Source: Cyclaneusma minus (Eukaryota; Ascomycota; Leotiomycetes; Marthamycetales; Marthamycetaceae). Taken from it: DNA of 64,000 nucleotides. Made by a program: the position numbers and the translations under genes. Below are positions 42,624 through 54,000 of the stretch, one piece after another; positions within the stretch are counted from its first letter, which is position 1, and each line of letters begins with the position of its first letter. The stretch is taken from positions 963,254 through 1,027,253 of the forward strand of contig JAKZHN010000014.1 of assembly GCA_037179335.1 (NCBI GenBank), written 5' to 3'. The notes beneath the pieces were generated by a model that had not been told where the DNA came from, searched no databases, and worked only from the letters and a program-made list of their open reading frames with translations.

Positions 42624-43065
42624 ATGTCCGCGAACGCCGCAAAGGCTGCAGCAGCAGGAGCTAAGGGAGCGGCTGCCGCCACAAGAGTGGATAGCGCCGC
42701 AGCAGCGAAACAGCAGAAGGTTCGAAGAGTCGTGTGGACGGGAGCCATCGCCGCAGTCACCGCGGTTGGAGCGTGGACTGGGGCGGGCTTCAAATTGTCT
42801 CACGAGGCTCGTGCTGTACGTGTGCCCCTTCATGTGTGTGCAAAGAGGGGGAGGAGAGATCCATGCTGATTTGGTTGTGTAATTGGTATAGGAAGTGCAA
42901 AAACGCCGCGAGGCCACTACGGAAGAAAAACTGGAGCTACTCGAAAAGCAAAGAAGTGAGCTGCTAGGGAAGCGCATGGGCTTTGAGCAGAAATTGCGGC
43001 AGATTGAGATGCGGAAAGAGGGCGTGAGTAGGGAGGAGAGTATGGTGGGGAGGGAGAGGCGGTGA
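42624..43065 (+). CDS. Small single-pass membrane and coiled-coil protein
   Basis: Exons 42624-42815 and 42892-43065 (intron 42816-42891, GTACGT...GTATAG) encode 121 residues. The N-terminus is Ala/Lys-rich (SANAAKAAAAGAKGAAAATR) and could target mitochondria. One hydrophobic segment follows (VVWTGAIAAVTAVGAW, about 37-55), then a highly charged helix (EEKLELLEKQRSELLGKRM and on) likely to form a coiled coil. The layout recalls small mitochondrial inner-membrane assembly factors, but no family is identified. In-frame sequence upstream of the ATG (AIIGII before MSANAAK) is also open, so the true start may lie further 5' or in the upstream frame. Confidence 0.6.
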
Positions 43066-43099
43066 TACTTGGCACATGGACTTCGATATGCATTGAGGG

Positions 43100-43480
43100 A
43101 TGAAGGCTGTGAGGAGGCTGTGGTATACCCTGAGAGATTGGCGAGAGGCGGTGATGCTTGGACGCCGGGATACATTGAGGGTTCGAGAGGACGAGAGGAG
43201 ATACGAACAGGGGGCTTTAATGGCTACAACGATGATGATGGCGTTGGTGGGATATTGTTTTCTCTGGGTGATGGATATCACACCGCATGCATAATCCAAG
43301 ACGAGAATGCCATTCTCAGCAGCACAGAGACGAGACCGCTGGGAGTACCGAGCGTGCCGTGCCGTGCCGTGGACCCTGAAGATCACCATCCAGCTCGATG
43401 TGGCTAGGAATGACAAGAAACGCCAAGCCAAGGTGATCCAACACAGCCACCGGGGATAGTAGCACAGCCAGCCTACCTTG
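43100..43480. other. No supported gene
   Basis: Overlapping frames on both strands lack coding character. GATACATTGAGGG and GATGCATTGAGGGATGAAGG-type words repeat near 43090-43190, and CGTGCCGTGCCGTGCCGTGG is a short GTGCC microsatellite at about 43352-43370. Confidence 0.35.
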
Positions 43481-43487
43481 GCTTCCA

Positions 43488-43545
43488 TTGCTATAAATGG
43501 ATGGACTGTGCCTGCCTTCTTTCTACCAAGGAACGACGAGCAGAA
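43488..43545 (+). promoter_or_regulatory. Possible outlying core-promoter module (weak)
   Basis: TTGCTATAAATGGATGG followed by TTCTACCAAGGAACGACG resembles the first-array module (TATAAAAGG, CTCCCAAGGACA). It is alone, 19 kb from module 17, and could be coincidence. Confidence 0.25.
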
Positions 43546-43736
43546 AACAGCGTTGAATGGCGAGTTGTCTGGTATGTCGAACCTCGAGGAGAGTTTCAAA
43601 GCTTGGTTATCCTTGGATGGTTCAGCGGGTGGAATCTACTTGGGCGAATGGATGTGGTCCTATTCGTCCAAAGATCACTTTCCGGATCCTCGAAATGGTT
43701 GTTCTTTGAATCTCTAGAAAGCCAAAGTCGGAGCGG

Positions 43737-43772
43737 TATTTATACGTTTTCATGAACCAGCTTTGGCACGTG
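43737..43772 (-). promoter_or_regulatory. Second-array promoter module P1
   Basis: On the minus strand CACGTG (43772-43767) precedes GTATAAATACCG (TATA at 43744-43737). CACGTG is part of a wider GGCAC...GTGCC inverted repeat. Confidence 0.6.
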
Positions 43773-44181
43773 AATCCGTGTTCCGTGCCAGGAATCAGGG
43801 TGAAGTTGGGAGTTGGAAGTAGCGACGACGTGGAAAACGTGATTGAGACGGTGCATTGACGGCTTTCTTTGAGCAAGGTCATTGTCAGAAAATACATCGT
43901 CCGCCTTGCTATCCTCTACATTTCCTATTTATGTTGTCCAAGCTGCTTTACTGTTGTTTGACTTTCCTCCTGTCGTGAAGTCACGATGTAAATCCGTAGA
44001 GAAAGCCGACGTCTATCCAACTCGCAAGAAGCATGGGTCAGCAAGTGCTTCTCCAAGAAACGCTTCCCACTACCATGATTGACCGGACCGCTCCCTGTAG
44101 AAAGATGGTCTTTTTCATCGGACGTCGAAGGCGGTTTGGACCGGATGGAAACTTGGTTTTGCAAACTCAGGATAGAGAGCG

Positions 44182-44246
44182 ATATTTATGCCTTTGGAGT
44201 CGATTTTTCTTCTCCCTTGCTCAATATAGCTGAAGCTAGACACGTG
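44182..44246 (-). promoter_or_regulatory. Second-array promoter module P2
   Basis: Minus strand: GTCACGTGTC (CACGTG 44246-44241) then GGCATAAATATCGCTC (TATA-like at about 44190-44182), followed by CTATCCTGAGTTTGCAAAA, a leader motif shared with P5. Confidence 0.6.
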
Positions 44247-44583
44247 ACCTCCCATTACATCACTAGTAATCAAAGCTCGTGCCGAAATCTAGATTCGACC
44301 TCCAGCTACTGAAGACTGCTGATGCTGTTTTCCGAACTACTCTACTATTGGTCAAGTTTCCTACCATCCGCATCGTAAGATTTTTTTCATGTCTGTTATT
44401 TCCTCGGACAAAGAGATATTCCAAAGCTCTTTGAAGTTGGAAGGTGCGTGTCACAGGTTTATCACCAGTATGGCAAACAGGTACGATATATAGGTCTTTC
44501 CAATACCACGGTGTGCAAGACGGCCTGAGGACGATGTGTCACAATCCCAGACTTAGTTCTCTGTAGAGCAGAAGAAGAAGGGC

Positions 44584-44642
44584 TATTTATACATTTCCAG
44601 GAGCTTGTGTAGAAGGTATCTGGAGCCTGGCAATTGCACGTG
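44584..44642 (-). promoter_or_regulatory. Second-array promoter module P3
   Basis: Minus strand: CCACGTGCAATTG (CACGTG 44642-44637), then TGTATAAATAGCCC (TATA 44591-44584) and TTCTTCTTCTGCTCTACAG. Confidence 0.6.
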
Positions 44643-44951
44643 GCTTTGCAGTCGGCGACTTAAAATTAGGGCCTGAAGATTCGAAAGTGACTGAGAGAGA
44701 AGCCTGGCGATCTTCTTCCAAACTGTCTGTTGTTGTTCGAACTTCCTGCTACCGTGATGTTAATATCTGGTCGTGCTGGTTCTAGAACCAAACTGTAATC
44801 CGCCCTACCCAAATACAGGTTTCACAATTCTTTAGGTTCCCAGCAGCTAGGCCATTTTTCAATATCGAACTACTGTAATTATTATAAAAGGACATTATGC
44901 CAATTTGATGTGTGCGAATGATTTGGTCCTCTGGAAGGCGGAAATAAAAGG

Positions 44952-44997
44952 GCTTTTTATATCTTTACACACCCTCTAATTGATTTCTCAGCACGTG
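44952..44997 (-). promoter_or_regulatory. Second-array promoter module P4
   Basis: Minus strand: AGTCACGTGCTGAG (CACGTG 44997-44992) then GATATAAAAAGCCC (about 44962-44952). Confidence 0.6.
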
Positions 44998-45323
44998 ACT
45001 CTGTGCTAGGGATACAAAGCTAGCGGCCTAATATCTTGGATATTAGGAGCTACTAGTGCAATTATAATTACTCTGCTATCACGCGTAGTCTTTGCTGTCA
45101 TCAGTATTTCCTATTGCCGTGAAATCACCATACTGCCAGCGCAGTAGAACAAGGAAAAGCACATTCAATCTAACTATTGTACCTGTCTCGTTCGGAGTGA
45201 AAATATCCCTGCACGCTTCACTAAACTTCTTCGGTATTGGGGATTTCTTCCCGACTCACCTGAGATGTATCACCAAAGACTGTGTATTAAGGCTTGATTT
45301 TTGTAACTCAGGGTAAAGAGGGT

Positions 45324-45374
45324 TATTTATACTATTCCTACCCCATAATTTGGGTCATTAAAGTCTGTCACGTG
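45324..45374 (-). promoter_or_regulatory. Second-array promoter module P5
   Basis: Minus strand: GAGTCACGTGACAG (CACGTG 45374-45369) then AGTATAAATAACCC (TATA 45331-45324), followed by TCTTTACCCTGAGTTACAAA. Upstream and downstream stretches up to 46.15 kb contain no supported ORF; CTGTTGTT..GAC/TTTCCT words recur at 43949, 44727 and 45750. Confidence 0.6.
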
Positions 45375-45399
45375 ACTCTGCCATGCTCAGACATAGAGG

Positions 45400-46190
45400 C
45401 GCGAAGCGGATCGCCAGACGTTCTCACTAACAGAGGATGAAGTTCACGTATGACCTTTGCACCCAAATGACCATCATTCACTTGTGTTCAGCCCTTGTGG
45501 GGAACCAAGCGAATATGTCGGGCCAGTATTTACATTCATCGCTGCCATGGTACAGCTATATAAACCATGGACTTCCTGCTGTTCTTTTGAAGGTCGCCGG
45601 TTCGAACCCTATCAACCTTTCCTTCAAGTGAAACGCTGCTTGTAGTCTAAGCTTAGAAGTCTAGAAGGGTAAAGTTCAAAGTCGGAACATGGAACTTTTG
45701 GTATTCTTCCCATAATCGCTGTCATGTATGGTGCTGCCTTGGATCCCTGCTGTTGTTCAGGGGTTCTGTTGTCGTGACTGGTGCACTTGCCGAGTTACCA
45801 GGCCTAAAGACGGATGTGAAATTAGATGTTCTTTGGCAATCATGCCAGTTGTTTTTCAACAAGAAAGGAGAAGCACGCAGCAAGAATCTTCCAAGGCACC
45901 TCTCCAGTACCAGATATCTCAGTCTTATTCTTCAGTCATTCGAGATGAACCACTAGTGACTCTCGCTACTGGCATCGAATTTGGTTCTCCAAGAGCAGAA
46001 CAGAGAGGGCTACTGTTGCAGGGTGCCTGGCTCTTGGCGGACGGGTAGTCGGGGGGACGGGTGACCGTTGGGGTGAGCGCTTGGCGCTGACCTTGGCATC
46101 CGGTCAGCCTTATTTTACTCGGATATAACCGTTTTGAAAGCCATTTATGTGGGATAGAAGGGTATAAAATATATAGCGCTATACCCAGTA
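45400..46190. other. Array flank and right compositional boundary, no gene
   Basis: No supported coding frame. GCTGACC...GGTCAGC (46088-46113) and GGGTATA...TATACCC (46160-46186) are inverted repeats immediately before the AT-rich block begins at about 46190. Confidence 0.4.
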
Positions 46191-49100
46191 TTAAATTTAG
46201 CTAGCCAAATTAATGCTATTTTATTTTCTGTTTTTTTATAGCTTAATAATTATAAGCCTTTTTATTGCTATTTAATTTTTAAAAATCAATTTTTTAATCG
46301 GGCCTAGTAATATTAATTTATTATTTTCGACCTTTTTTTAGCTTAGTAATTTTTTATTTATTTATTTAAGCTTTTTTTAAAGCTTGGATTTATTATTCTT
46401 TCGCAAAATTGTTTTAATAATACTAGGCTTTTTTTCGAAATTCGAAATCAATATTGCAATTTCCGGATTCCAAGCAATTTAAAGCAAAAATGCTTTTTTT
46501 AATTTTTCAATTTAAAGTTATATTATTTTATATTATCTAATATTATTAATTATTTTTAATTTATTGAAAGTATTTTAATAGGAATATTTAAATTTAAATT
46601 AACCCTGCTATTAATAATTTTAATATTATTATTATAAAACCATTTGTTTTTATTTTTAAAAATATTAAATCCAATTATATAGATTTTAAGCAATTTATAA
46701 TTAAAAAAAAAGCAATTTAAATTTGCTATATTAATTTATTAATTCAAAAAATTGTTTTTTAATTAGAATTAATTTATTATTAAAAAAATTAAATTTTATA
46801 ATATTAATAATTCCAAAGTATATTTATAATGCTTTTGCCTAATAAATTAATTTTTGCAAAAACCTTTTATTTTTTAAAGATAATTTTACCCTAAGCTTTA
46901 TTAGCGCCAATTTAATATTAAAAAATTTAATATTATTTATTTTGGCAAATTTACAATTGCTATTCTTAATTAATAATATAGTAATTAATTGTTTATTTAT
47001 AATAAAGCAAAACTTATTGGCTTTTTAATATATAGCAATTAAAATTTGAAATTTAAATAATTGGTGGCTATTAAAAAGCTTGATTTTTAATAATTTGATA
47101 AACGCATTAATTTTATTATAAATTTGTTTAATATTAAAATTTCCAATATTATTAGCAAAAGTCCTATTATAAAGACTTTTATTAGCTTTTTTAAAGCCAT
47201 TTATTATAAAAAAAAGCTGCAAATATAAAATTAATTATTTAAATTATTAATTTTTGCTTGGATATAGCTATTTGGCAGGGCAATAATTAATTGTTTTTAA
47301 TTTTTTTTAAAAAAAACAAAAATCGGGTTTTTTAGCTTTTAAAAGAAATTGGAATTGCTTTTGTGAAAGTAATTGCACGAATTGGCAATTTTGCTAATAT
47401 TTTGGTAAAAAGCGAATATTTTTTAAAAATAAATTAATTAGAAAAGAATTTGAAAAATAAATTAAATCCATTAAATCCCTATAATTTAAAATAAAAATAT
47501 TGAATGTTTTTTTAATTAATATAGCCAATTATGGCAAAAAAAGATTACTAGACCATTTAAGCCGGTAAATTTTATTGATTTCTTTTCTTTTTAGCCGGAT
47601 ATTTAAGCATCTATAATTTATTTAGTTTATTTTAATAAAGATAGTATTATATACGTTTGCAATAAGTTTTAATTTTTTAGTTAATTATTATATTAATATA
47701 AATAAATATATTTTTAGCAAAAATAGCCAATTGCGAATTATTGCCTATAAGTTTTTTATTTTTAATATGGAAATTTGGGATAGTAAAAATTGAATTTTTA
47801 ATTTTTATATAATAGCCAATGCCCAATTAGTGCCTGGCTATTAAATATTTTTTATTTTTAAAAATCTGATAAAATTCTTTTTTTTTAAAAAAATGCTAAA
47901 TTTAGCTATATTTATAAAAGCTTTAAAGGCTTTAAAATCCGGTTTTTTTATTTGTGTAAATAATTTAAATTGTATTTAATAAATATTGCTAAGAAATTCA
48001 ATTGCATTACAAATTTTGCTTTTTTAATATTTAAAGCGTTTATTTTAAAATTAAGTTGCCAATGCCAATATTTTTTAATTTTTATAAAACCATTTATTTT
48101 GAATTTAGCTTTTTTATAGCATTATAAGCTTGGCTATTTTAGCAATAAAACTTTTTAATATTTTAAATCCTTGGTTATAAGCGCCGTAATATTTGAAAAA
48201 AGGCTTTAAATTGCTAAATATAAAATTTGCGCCTTTTTAAAAATAAAAAAATATATTTTTTAATAAAAAGTTGCTAGGAATTTAAAGCCTTTTCAAAAAA
48301 AATTAGGATATAATTCACTTTCCTATTGCAAAAAATAGCAATCAATTTTTATTTTATTTTATTTGCTTAATTATTTTATTTTTATTTTTATTATGTTTAT
48401 TTTAATAAAAACAAAGCTCCCTAAATTTTTAAAAATATTATAGCGAAAACTAAAGATTAATTCAATATTGATATTGTATTTTATATAAGAAATGGTAAAA
48501 TAATTTTTGGCGCTATATTTTATTAGAATAATAGCGAATTTTAAATAATAATTTATAAAAAAAGAATTTGGAATTTGGTATTTATATTTGATAATTAAAA
48601 CTAAAATAATGGCGCGAAAAAAACCTGTTATATTATAATAATATATATGCAATTCTTTTATTTTATATTAAATTTTCAATATGGTTTTAGCCCTAAATAG
48701 CTTACGCTATTATTTATGCTTTTTAATTAAATATTTAGTTAATCAAAAAATTGGAAATTGCCAATTAAATTAATTATTGGGATTAAATTGAATTTATTGC
48801 ATTTGCAACAGTATAGCTACCGGATTTACTTTTTTAAATATAATATTTTAAGAATAAAAAAAATTAATTCCAAAGCCGCTATAGTGTATTTAATTGGCTA
48901 TAAATTATTTAATATTTTTTAATTGTAAATCTTTGCAAAAAATAAAATAATTAAAGCTAGAAATATTATTTTTAATTATAAAAAGCTTTATAGCTTTAAT
49001 GATTTTAATTAGAGGAAAATTACAATTGCTATAATTAATAATTTTATTAATGCTTTTGAGATTTTAAATACTTTAGCTAAAAATAAAGCTTAATTTGTTT

Positions 49101-50589
49101 TTTATTCTCGCTATATAAATTGCTATAGCAAAAGATTTTAAAATTAGCCACTCGTTTTTAAACCAAAGCCGCGGCCAATTAAAAAATATATTAGCTTTTA
49201 ATTTCTAAATGCATTATATTTCTAAAGCCTGCTTTTGCTTGGTTTAATAATTTATAAAATAAAAATTCGCTTTAAAAATGGAATTATTTGCGCCGTTTTA
49301 TCACGGTATAAACCCTACGGGCTTATAGGCACGTGCCCCCTAACCCTTATATGCCCTGGGCGCCAAGCCTATAAATATTGTAAATAAAGAGCTTTAAAAA
49401 CATTTTTAATTTCTTATATAATTATATCGTTATTATCTAACCCCTATTTTGTGCTGTAATAATTTATTATATTTATAATTCATTGTATTGCTTTTAATTT
49501 GTTTTTGATTTTTTTTAAAGCTTTTGTTTTAATTTTTCTTAAGCTTTTTGCTTAGAGGCCGCTTTTGGCAATCTAGTTAGAACTTTTATTAATGAATTGT
49601 ATTTTAAAAAATTATTAAAATTTTAATTTAAAATTTAAAATTTAGCAAATTTAAAATTTTGTATTTAATAAATCCAAAATTTCAAATTGGCTAATTTATA
49701 AGCAACAATATTAATATTACCGATTTTGTAGCCTTAATTAATATAAGCAATAATAGCTTTATTATAATTTAGGGTTTTTTTAATTAAAATAATCCAAATC
49801 CAATTTAAAAACTTTTAAATAACAAGCATAGCGGCTTTTTTATAGGCGGATTAGCTATTTGAATTAAATATATAGCTAGTTTTTTACAAACCAATTTCCC
49901 TATAATAGCTAAAACTGTTTATTATTATTTTATTTAATATAATTATTTTAAACTAATTCATAAGCTTTAATAAAGCTTTATTTAATAAAATAAAATTATT
50001 TTTAAAATTGCAGCCTTTTTATATATAATCAATATTATAATTATTTAATAATTTAATTATATTGCAAGCCTATAATATAATTTAAATGGCTAAAAAGCTA
50101 TTATTTAGTATTTTATTATTTAAAAACCTCGCAAATTTAGCAAATAAATTGCGACTAATTTGCTAGTATTTATTAACAATAATATTAAAGCGGCTAAATA
50201 TTAAATAATTTATTTTAATTGGAAAAAAGGCATTATATGTATTTTAAAAATTAATAGCAATATTTTTAATATTTTATTTAACCGGATTTCATATTTAGTA
50301 GGCTTAATTAAAAACAAGTATTTAGCCTAATATTAAGCAATTTCTTTAAATATTATTTAAAATTCCAGAAATTTAAAAAAATAGGAAATATGCTAATACA
50401 AATAAAATATTGGAAGCTTTTTATATTAATTATATTATTTTGAGTTTTATACAAAAAGCTAAGCAAAAGCCTAAAAAAAATAGGAAATAATTAATTATAT
50501 GAGTTTGTTTTGCCAAATTTTGAAATAAGGTTTATTAGGCTGGCTTAATTAAATAGCAAAAGATCTTTTTTTAGAAAAAGGTAATTAAT

Positions 50590-50937
50590 ATATTATAATC
50601 CAATGCTTTGCAATAAAATTAATTAAAAAATTTAAAATTTAATTCTAAATTAAAAAAATTATTTTTATAAAATAAAGGCCTGCTATTTATACCAATTTTT
50701 CCAGCCTTGGTTCCCTAACATTTTATATATATTTAATATATTAATTTAATTTTTAAAATATTAAATTTATATAAAATAGCGCTTATTATAATAATAGCGG
50801 CTATTATTTTAGCAATATTGTAATTTAGTTTTAATATATATAAATATTTGTAATACTTTTGTATATAAATGCATATAATAACCTATTAATTAAGCTTTAG
50901 CTTATTAATATAAACAAGGCTTTAAATTATTATATTA
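50590..50937 (-). repeat. 3' LTR of the Gypsy element
   Basis: Shares with 57990-58340 the ordered words TTTGCAATAAAATTAATTAA, AAATAAAGGCCTGCTATTTA, TATAATAATAGCGGC and TTTGTAATACTTTTG, ending with GGCTTTAAAT. The outer boundary is approximate. Confidence 0.75.
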
Positions 50938-51065
50938 CTCCCCCCTTCCGTAATGGCGGAAAAAAGAAAAAAAAAATTCCGTCGGTCGGGCTTCGGTCGA
51001 ACCTTTTCCGCTTCTCCGGATTTTTACGTCCGGGCGTTTTTGCAATCGCTTAGCAATCGCGATCT
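50938..51065 (-). other. Polypurine tract and GC-richer 3' untranslated part of the element
   Basis: CTCCCCCCTTCCG at 50938-50950 is the complement of a polypurine tract. The next 110 bp (ATTCCGTCGGTCGGGCTTCG and GGATTTTTACGTCCGGGCG) keep many CpG and GC bases, unlike everything around them. Confidence 0.6.
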
Positions 51066-54000
51066 CCTTTAATTAAATTTTCCAATATATCGAACGCATT
51101 GAATTCAAATTTTAAGCCCCTTATTTAAAATCTTAGCATATATCGTTTATAATTTTATTTCGGAATACCCCCTATAACGCTAAATCCAAAACGATTATTT
51201 AAAAATCCATTTCCCCCCTATTTTTAAATTGCTAACTCTATTTATTTCCGCCACGCGCGCTGCCAGCTATATTGCATAATCCTATAATTATATATTCTAG
51301 CTATATTATAGCGATATAATATTATAGCGATTTAATTTCTACCCTTATTAGCCAATTTATTACCCTTATTGGCTAATATTATATACAATACTATTTAAAT
51401 ATTATATAATATTTCCCTTTATTTTATTAGCCTTTTAATTATTATTAAATGCAATTAAAAAACTGATATTATTATCTTTAATATTTATAATAAAATTTTT
51501 GCCCTTTTTATTCAAATTAATAAATAGCATAAAATATTTAAATCTTAGTTTAATTATATAATTAAAATTTATACATATAATTTATAAAATTATTAAACTC
51601 TAAATAGCATATTATTTTACCGCCAAAATTATATAAATAAATTTCCTTTTTTTTAAATATTTTAAATTACTAGTTTTTTTATTGCGTTTTATAGCTTTTA
51701 ATTTATTTAAAATTACAATAATTATAATTATATCTATTATAGCTTAAGCCCTTATTTTTAATATTAAATAATTATAAATTATTTTGGCAACAATTATAAA
51801 TTTTTAATTCCCTGGCCCATCCCGCTAATTTATATTAATTCCGGCCAAGGTATTAATTATATCCATTAATTCCGTGAATATATCTGCCAATTGCCTCCTT
51901 TATTCAAAGGACTCCGGCCTCCGTCTCCTCCGCCTTTTAATAACAACGATAATGGCAATGCTTCTCTATAAAAAAAGCTTTTCACCGCCAAAAAGCCCAA
52001 GCTTTTAAAAGGCCCTTTTTCCCTTTAAATAACCGGAAACGCCTTTTACATTTCAATTATTTACAATAATTAAATAATAGGCAAAATCCCATTGGTAAAA
52101 TATAGTAAAATATTAATTTTAACGAAGTTGATGAATCTGATAAATTTAAATAGCTTTGGCGTTTTTAATAGTAGGAAAGTCTTGGCTTGGTCAATTTAAT
52201 TTATATAATATACGGAATTTAATTTTCGATTATGTTAATATATAATTTTTATATAATTTCTTTTATTTATAATATATAATTAAATAAGGTTAAATGCCTG
52301 CTATATAATATTTATAATTTTGATAAAATAATAATTTATATTATATATATATATATTTTCTGCTTTAAAATTATATATTGCTTAAAATAATTATAAAGCC
52401 TATATAAGCGCTTTAGTATAATAATTAATTTAAATAGCATTAAATAAAGCCTAATATAATCAAAATTTATTTTTTAAATTGCGGGTTTAATTTTAACTAT
52501 AAGCTAAAATCGGGTTTTTGGAAATTGCCTAGGCCTATTTAAATTGGGTGAAATAGCAAATAATAAAAGGGATTTAATGCCCAAAAAATATCCAAATATA
52601 TATTTTATTTATAATAGGCCTGTAGTTTAATTTAAATAGCGTTTTGCAATTGAAATTGAATTAAATTATAATATTACTTACAAATTGTTATATATTTAAT
52701 TATTGGATTTATAATATATAAATTGGGTAAAATATTATTTATACCTAGGCAATATAAAAATATAAAAATATATTATTTAAAAATTGCTATATTTTATAAT
52801 AAATGCTAAAAAAATAGAATTTATATATTTAATAATTATTAAGTAATATAATAATACAAGGGTATTTTTATTTGCAAAATATTTCTATCTAAAATTGATT
52901 GTACTTGTATTTTATCATAAATGCTGAAAAAAAAAATTATAATGCCTTTTTACAAATCCTATTATATTTAATTATTTAAAATTATATATATATAATAGTT
53001 ATTTTAAGGCCTATTAAATAAACAGATTTCATAAAGCCAATTAAAAGCCGGTAATAAATAAAAACAAATATAAATTCTTTTATAGCTTTTAGCTTTGTAT
53101 TTTTCAAAATTAAAAGCTATATGCTTTTTTTGCTTTTTTGATAGCAATAATTGCATACGTTTTTCTTTTAAAAAAAATTAAAGCTATAATATTTTCCAAA
53201 GCCCGATTTGGTTTCCAAATAATTTTGATATATTTAATTTATTTTATTCATTCGATTATAATGCAATTTAAAAACCTTTTTTTTATTACCGCTAATAATT
53301 ACCAATTTGTAATTTTTTATAATAATAGGGAATTAATTAAAATCCGTTTTAATGAATTGGCGTGAAATATATTATATATTTTGCTAAATAGGTTTAATTT
53401 ATAACTATAAATGCCTTTTATCTTAATTATTTTATATTTGGTATATTTTTAATTTAGGGCTTTGCTAAAACAATTTATATAAAACTTCTTTAGGTTTAAT
53501 TATATTTTATTATCAATTTTAAATTTATCGGCTTTCTTTTGGTATTAATTTTTATATTTTTCCGTTTCTTTTTAAAATATTGGCTATAATATATTATTTC
53601 TATTTTCTTAGCTTTTTCAGCTTTGCCAATAAAGCAATTGCTTAATTAGCAGCGGATTTAAAGCTAGTAAAAATAAATAAAATATTAAAATTAAATGGCT
53701 TTATATTATATTTATATATTATAAAAAAAGGCTTATTTTTATTGTTTTTATTATATAAATATTAATTAATAGCTAAGCGTATAATAATGATTTGGTCCAT
53801 TTTTTTAATTATAATTTATATATATATTTTTTAATAATTTCATTTATTTATTTAATAATTTTATTTATTTATAATAATCTATTTATTTTTAATAGCTTAT
53901 AAAATACTTTTTAAAACAAATCAGTAAATTGCGGTTTTTAATTAAATATAATATATAAAAGTAGGCTATAATATAAAAAGTATAATTTAATAAAAAATCT

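Noticed and set aside
42964..43599. Minus-strand 211-codon frame downstream of module P1
   Set aside because: Opens with a non-ATG codon, overlaps the better-supported + strand gene and is Ser/Pro/Leu low complexity.
45598..45608. GGTTCGAACCC, a perfect tRNA B-box-like sequence
   Set aside because: No A box at the right distance and the flanking bases do not form acceptor, anticodon or T stems; at most a tRNA-derived relic.
49332..49350. CCCCCTAACCCTTA, telomere-like
   Set aside because: Only about two imperfect units, internal to a degraded repeat; not a telomere or clear interstitial telomeric array.
53138..53365. 75-codon + strand ORF in the AT-rich block
   Set aside because: Ile/Phe/Lys-rich by base composition and antisense to the Gypsy pol region.
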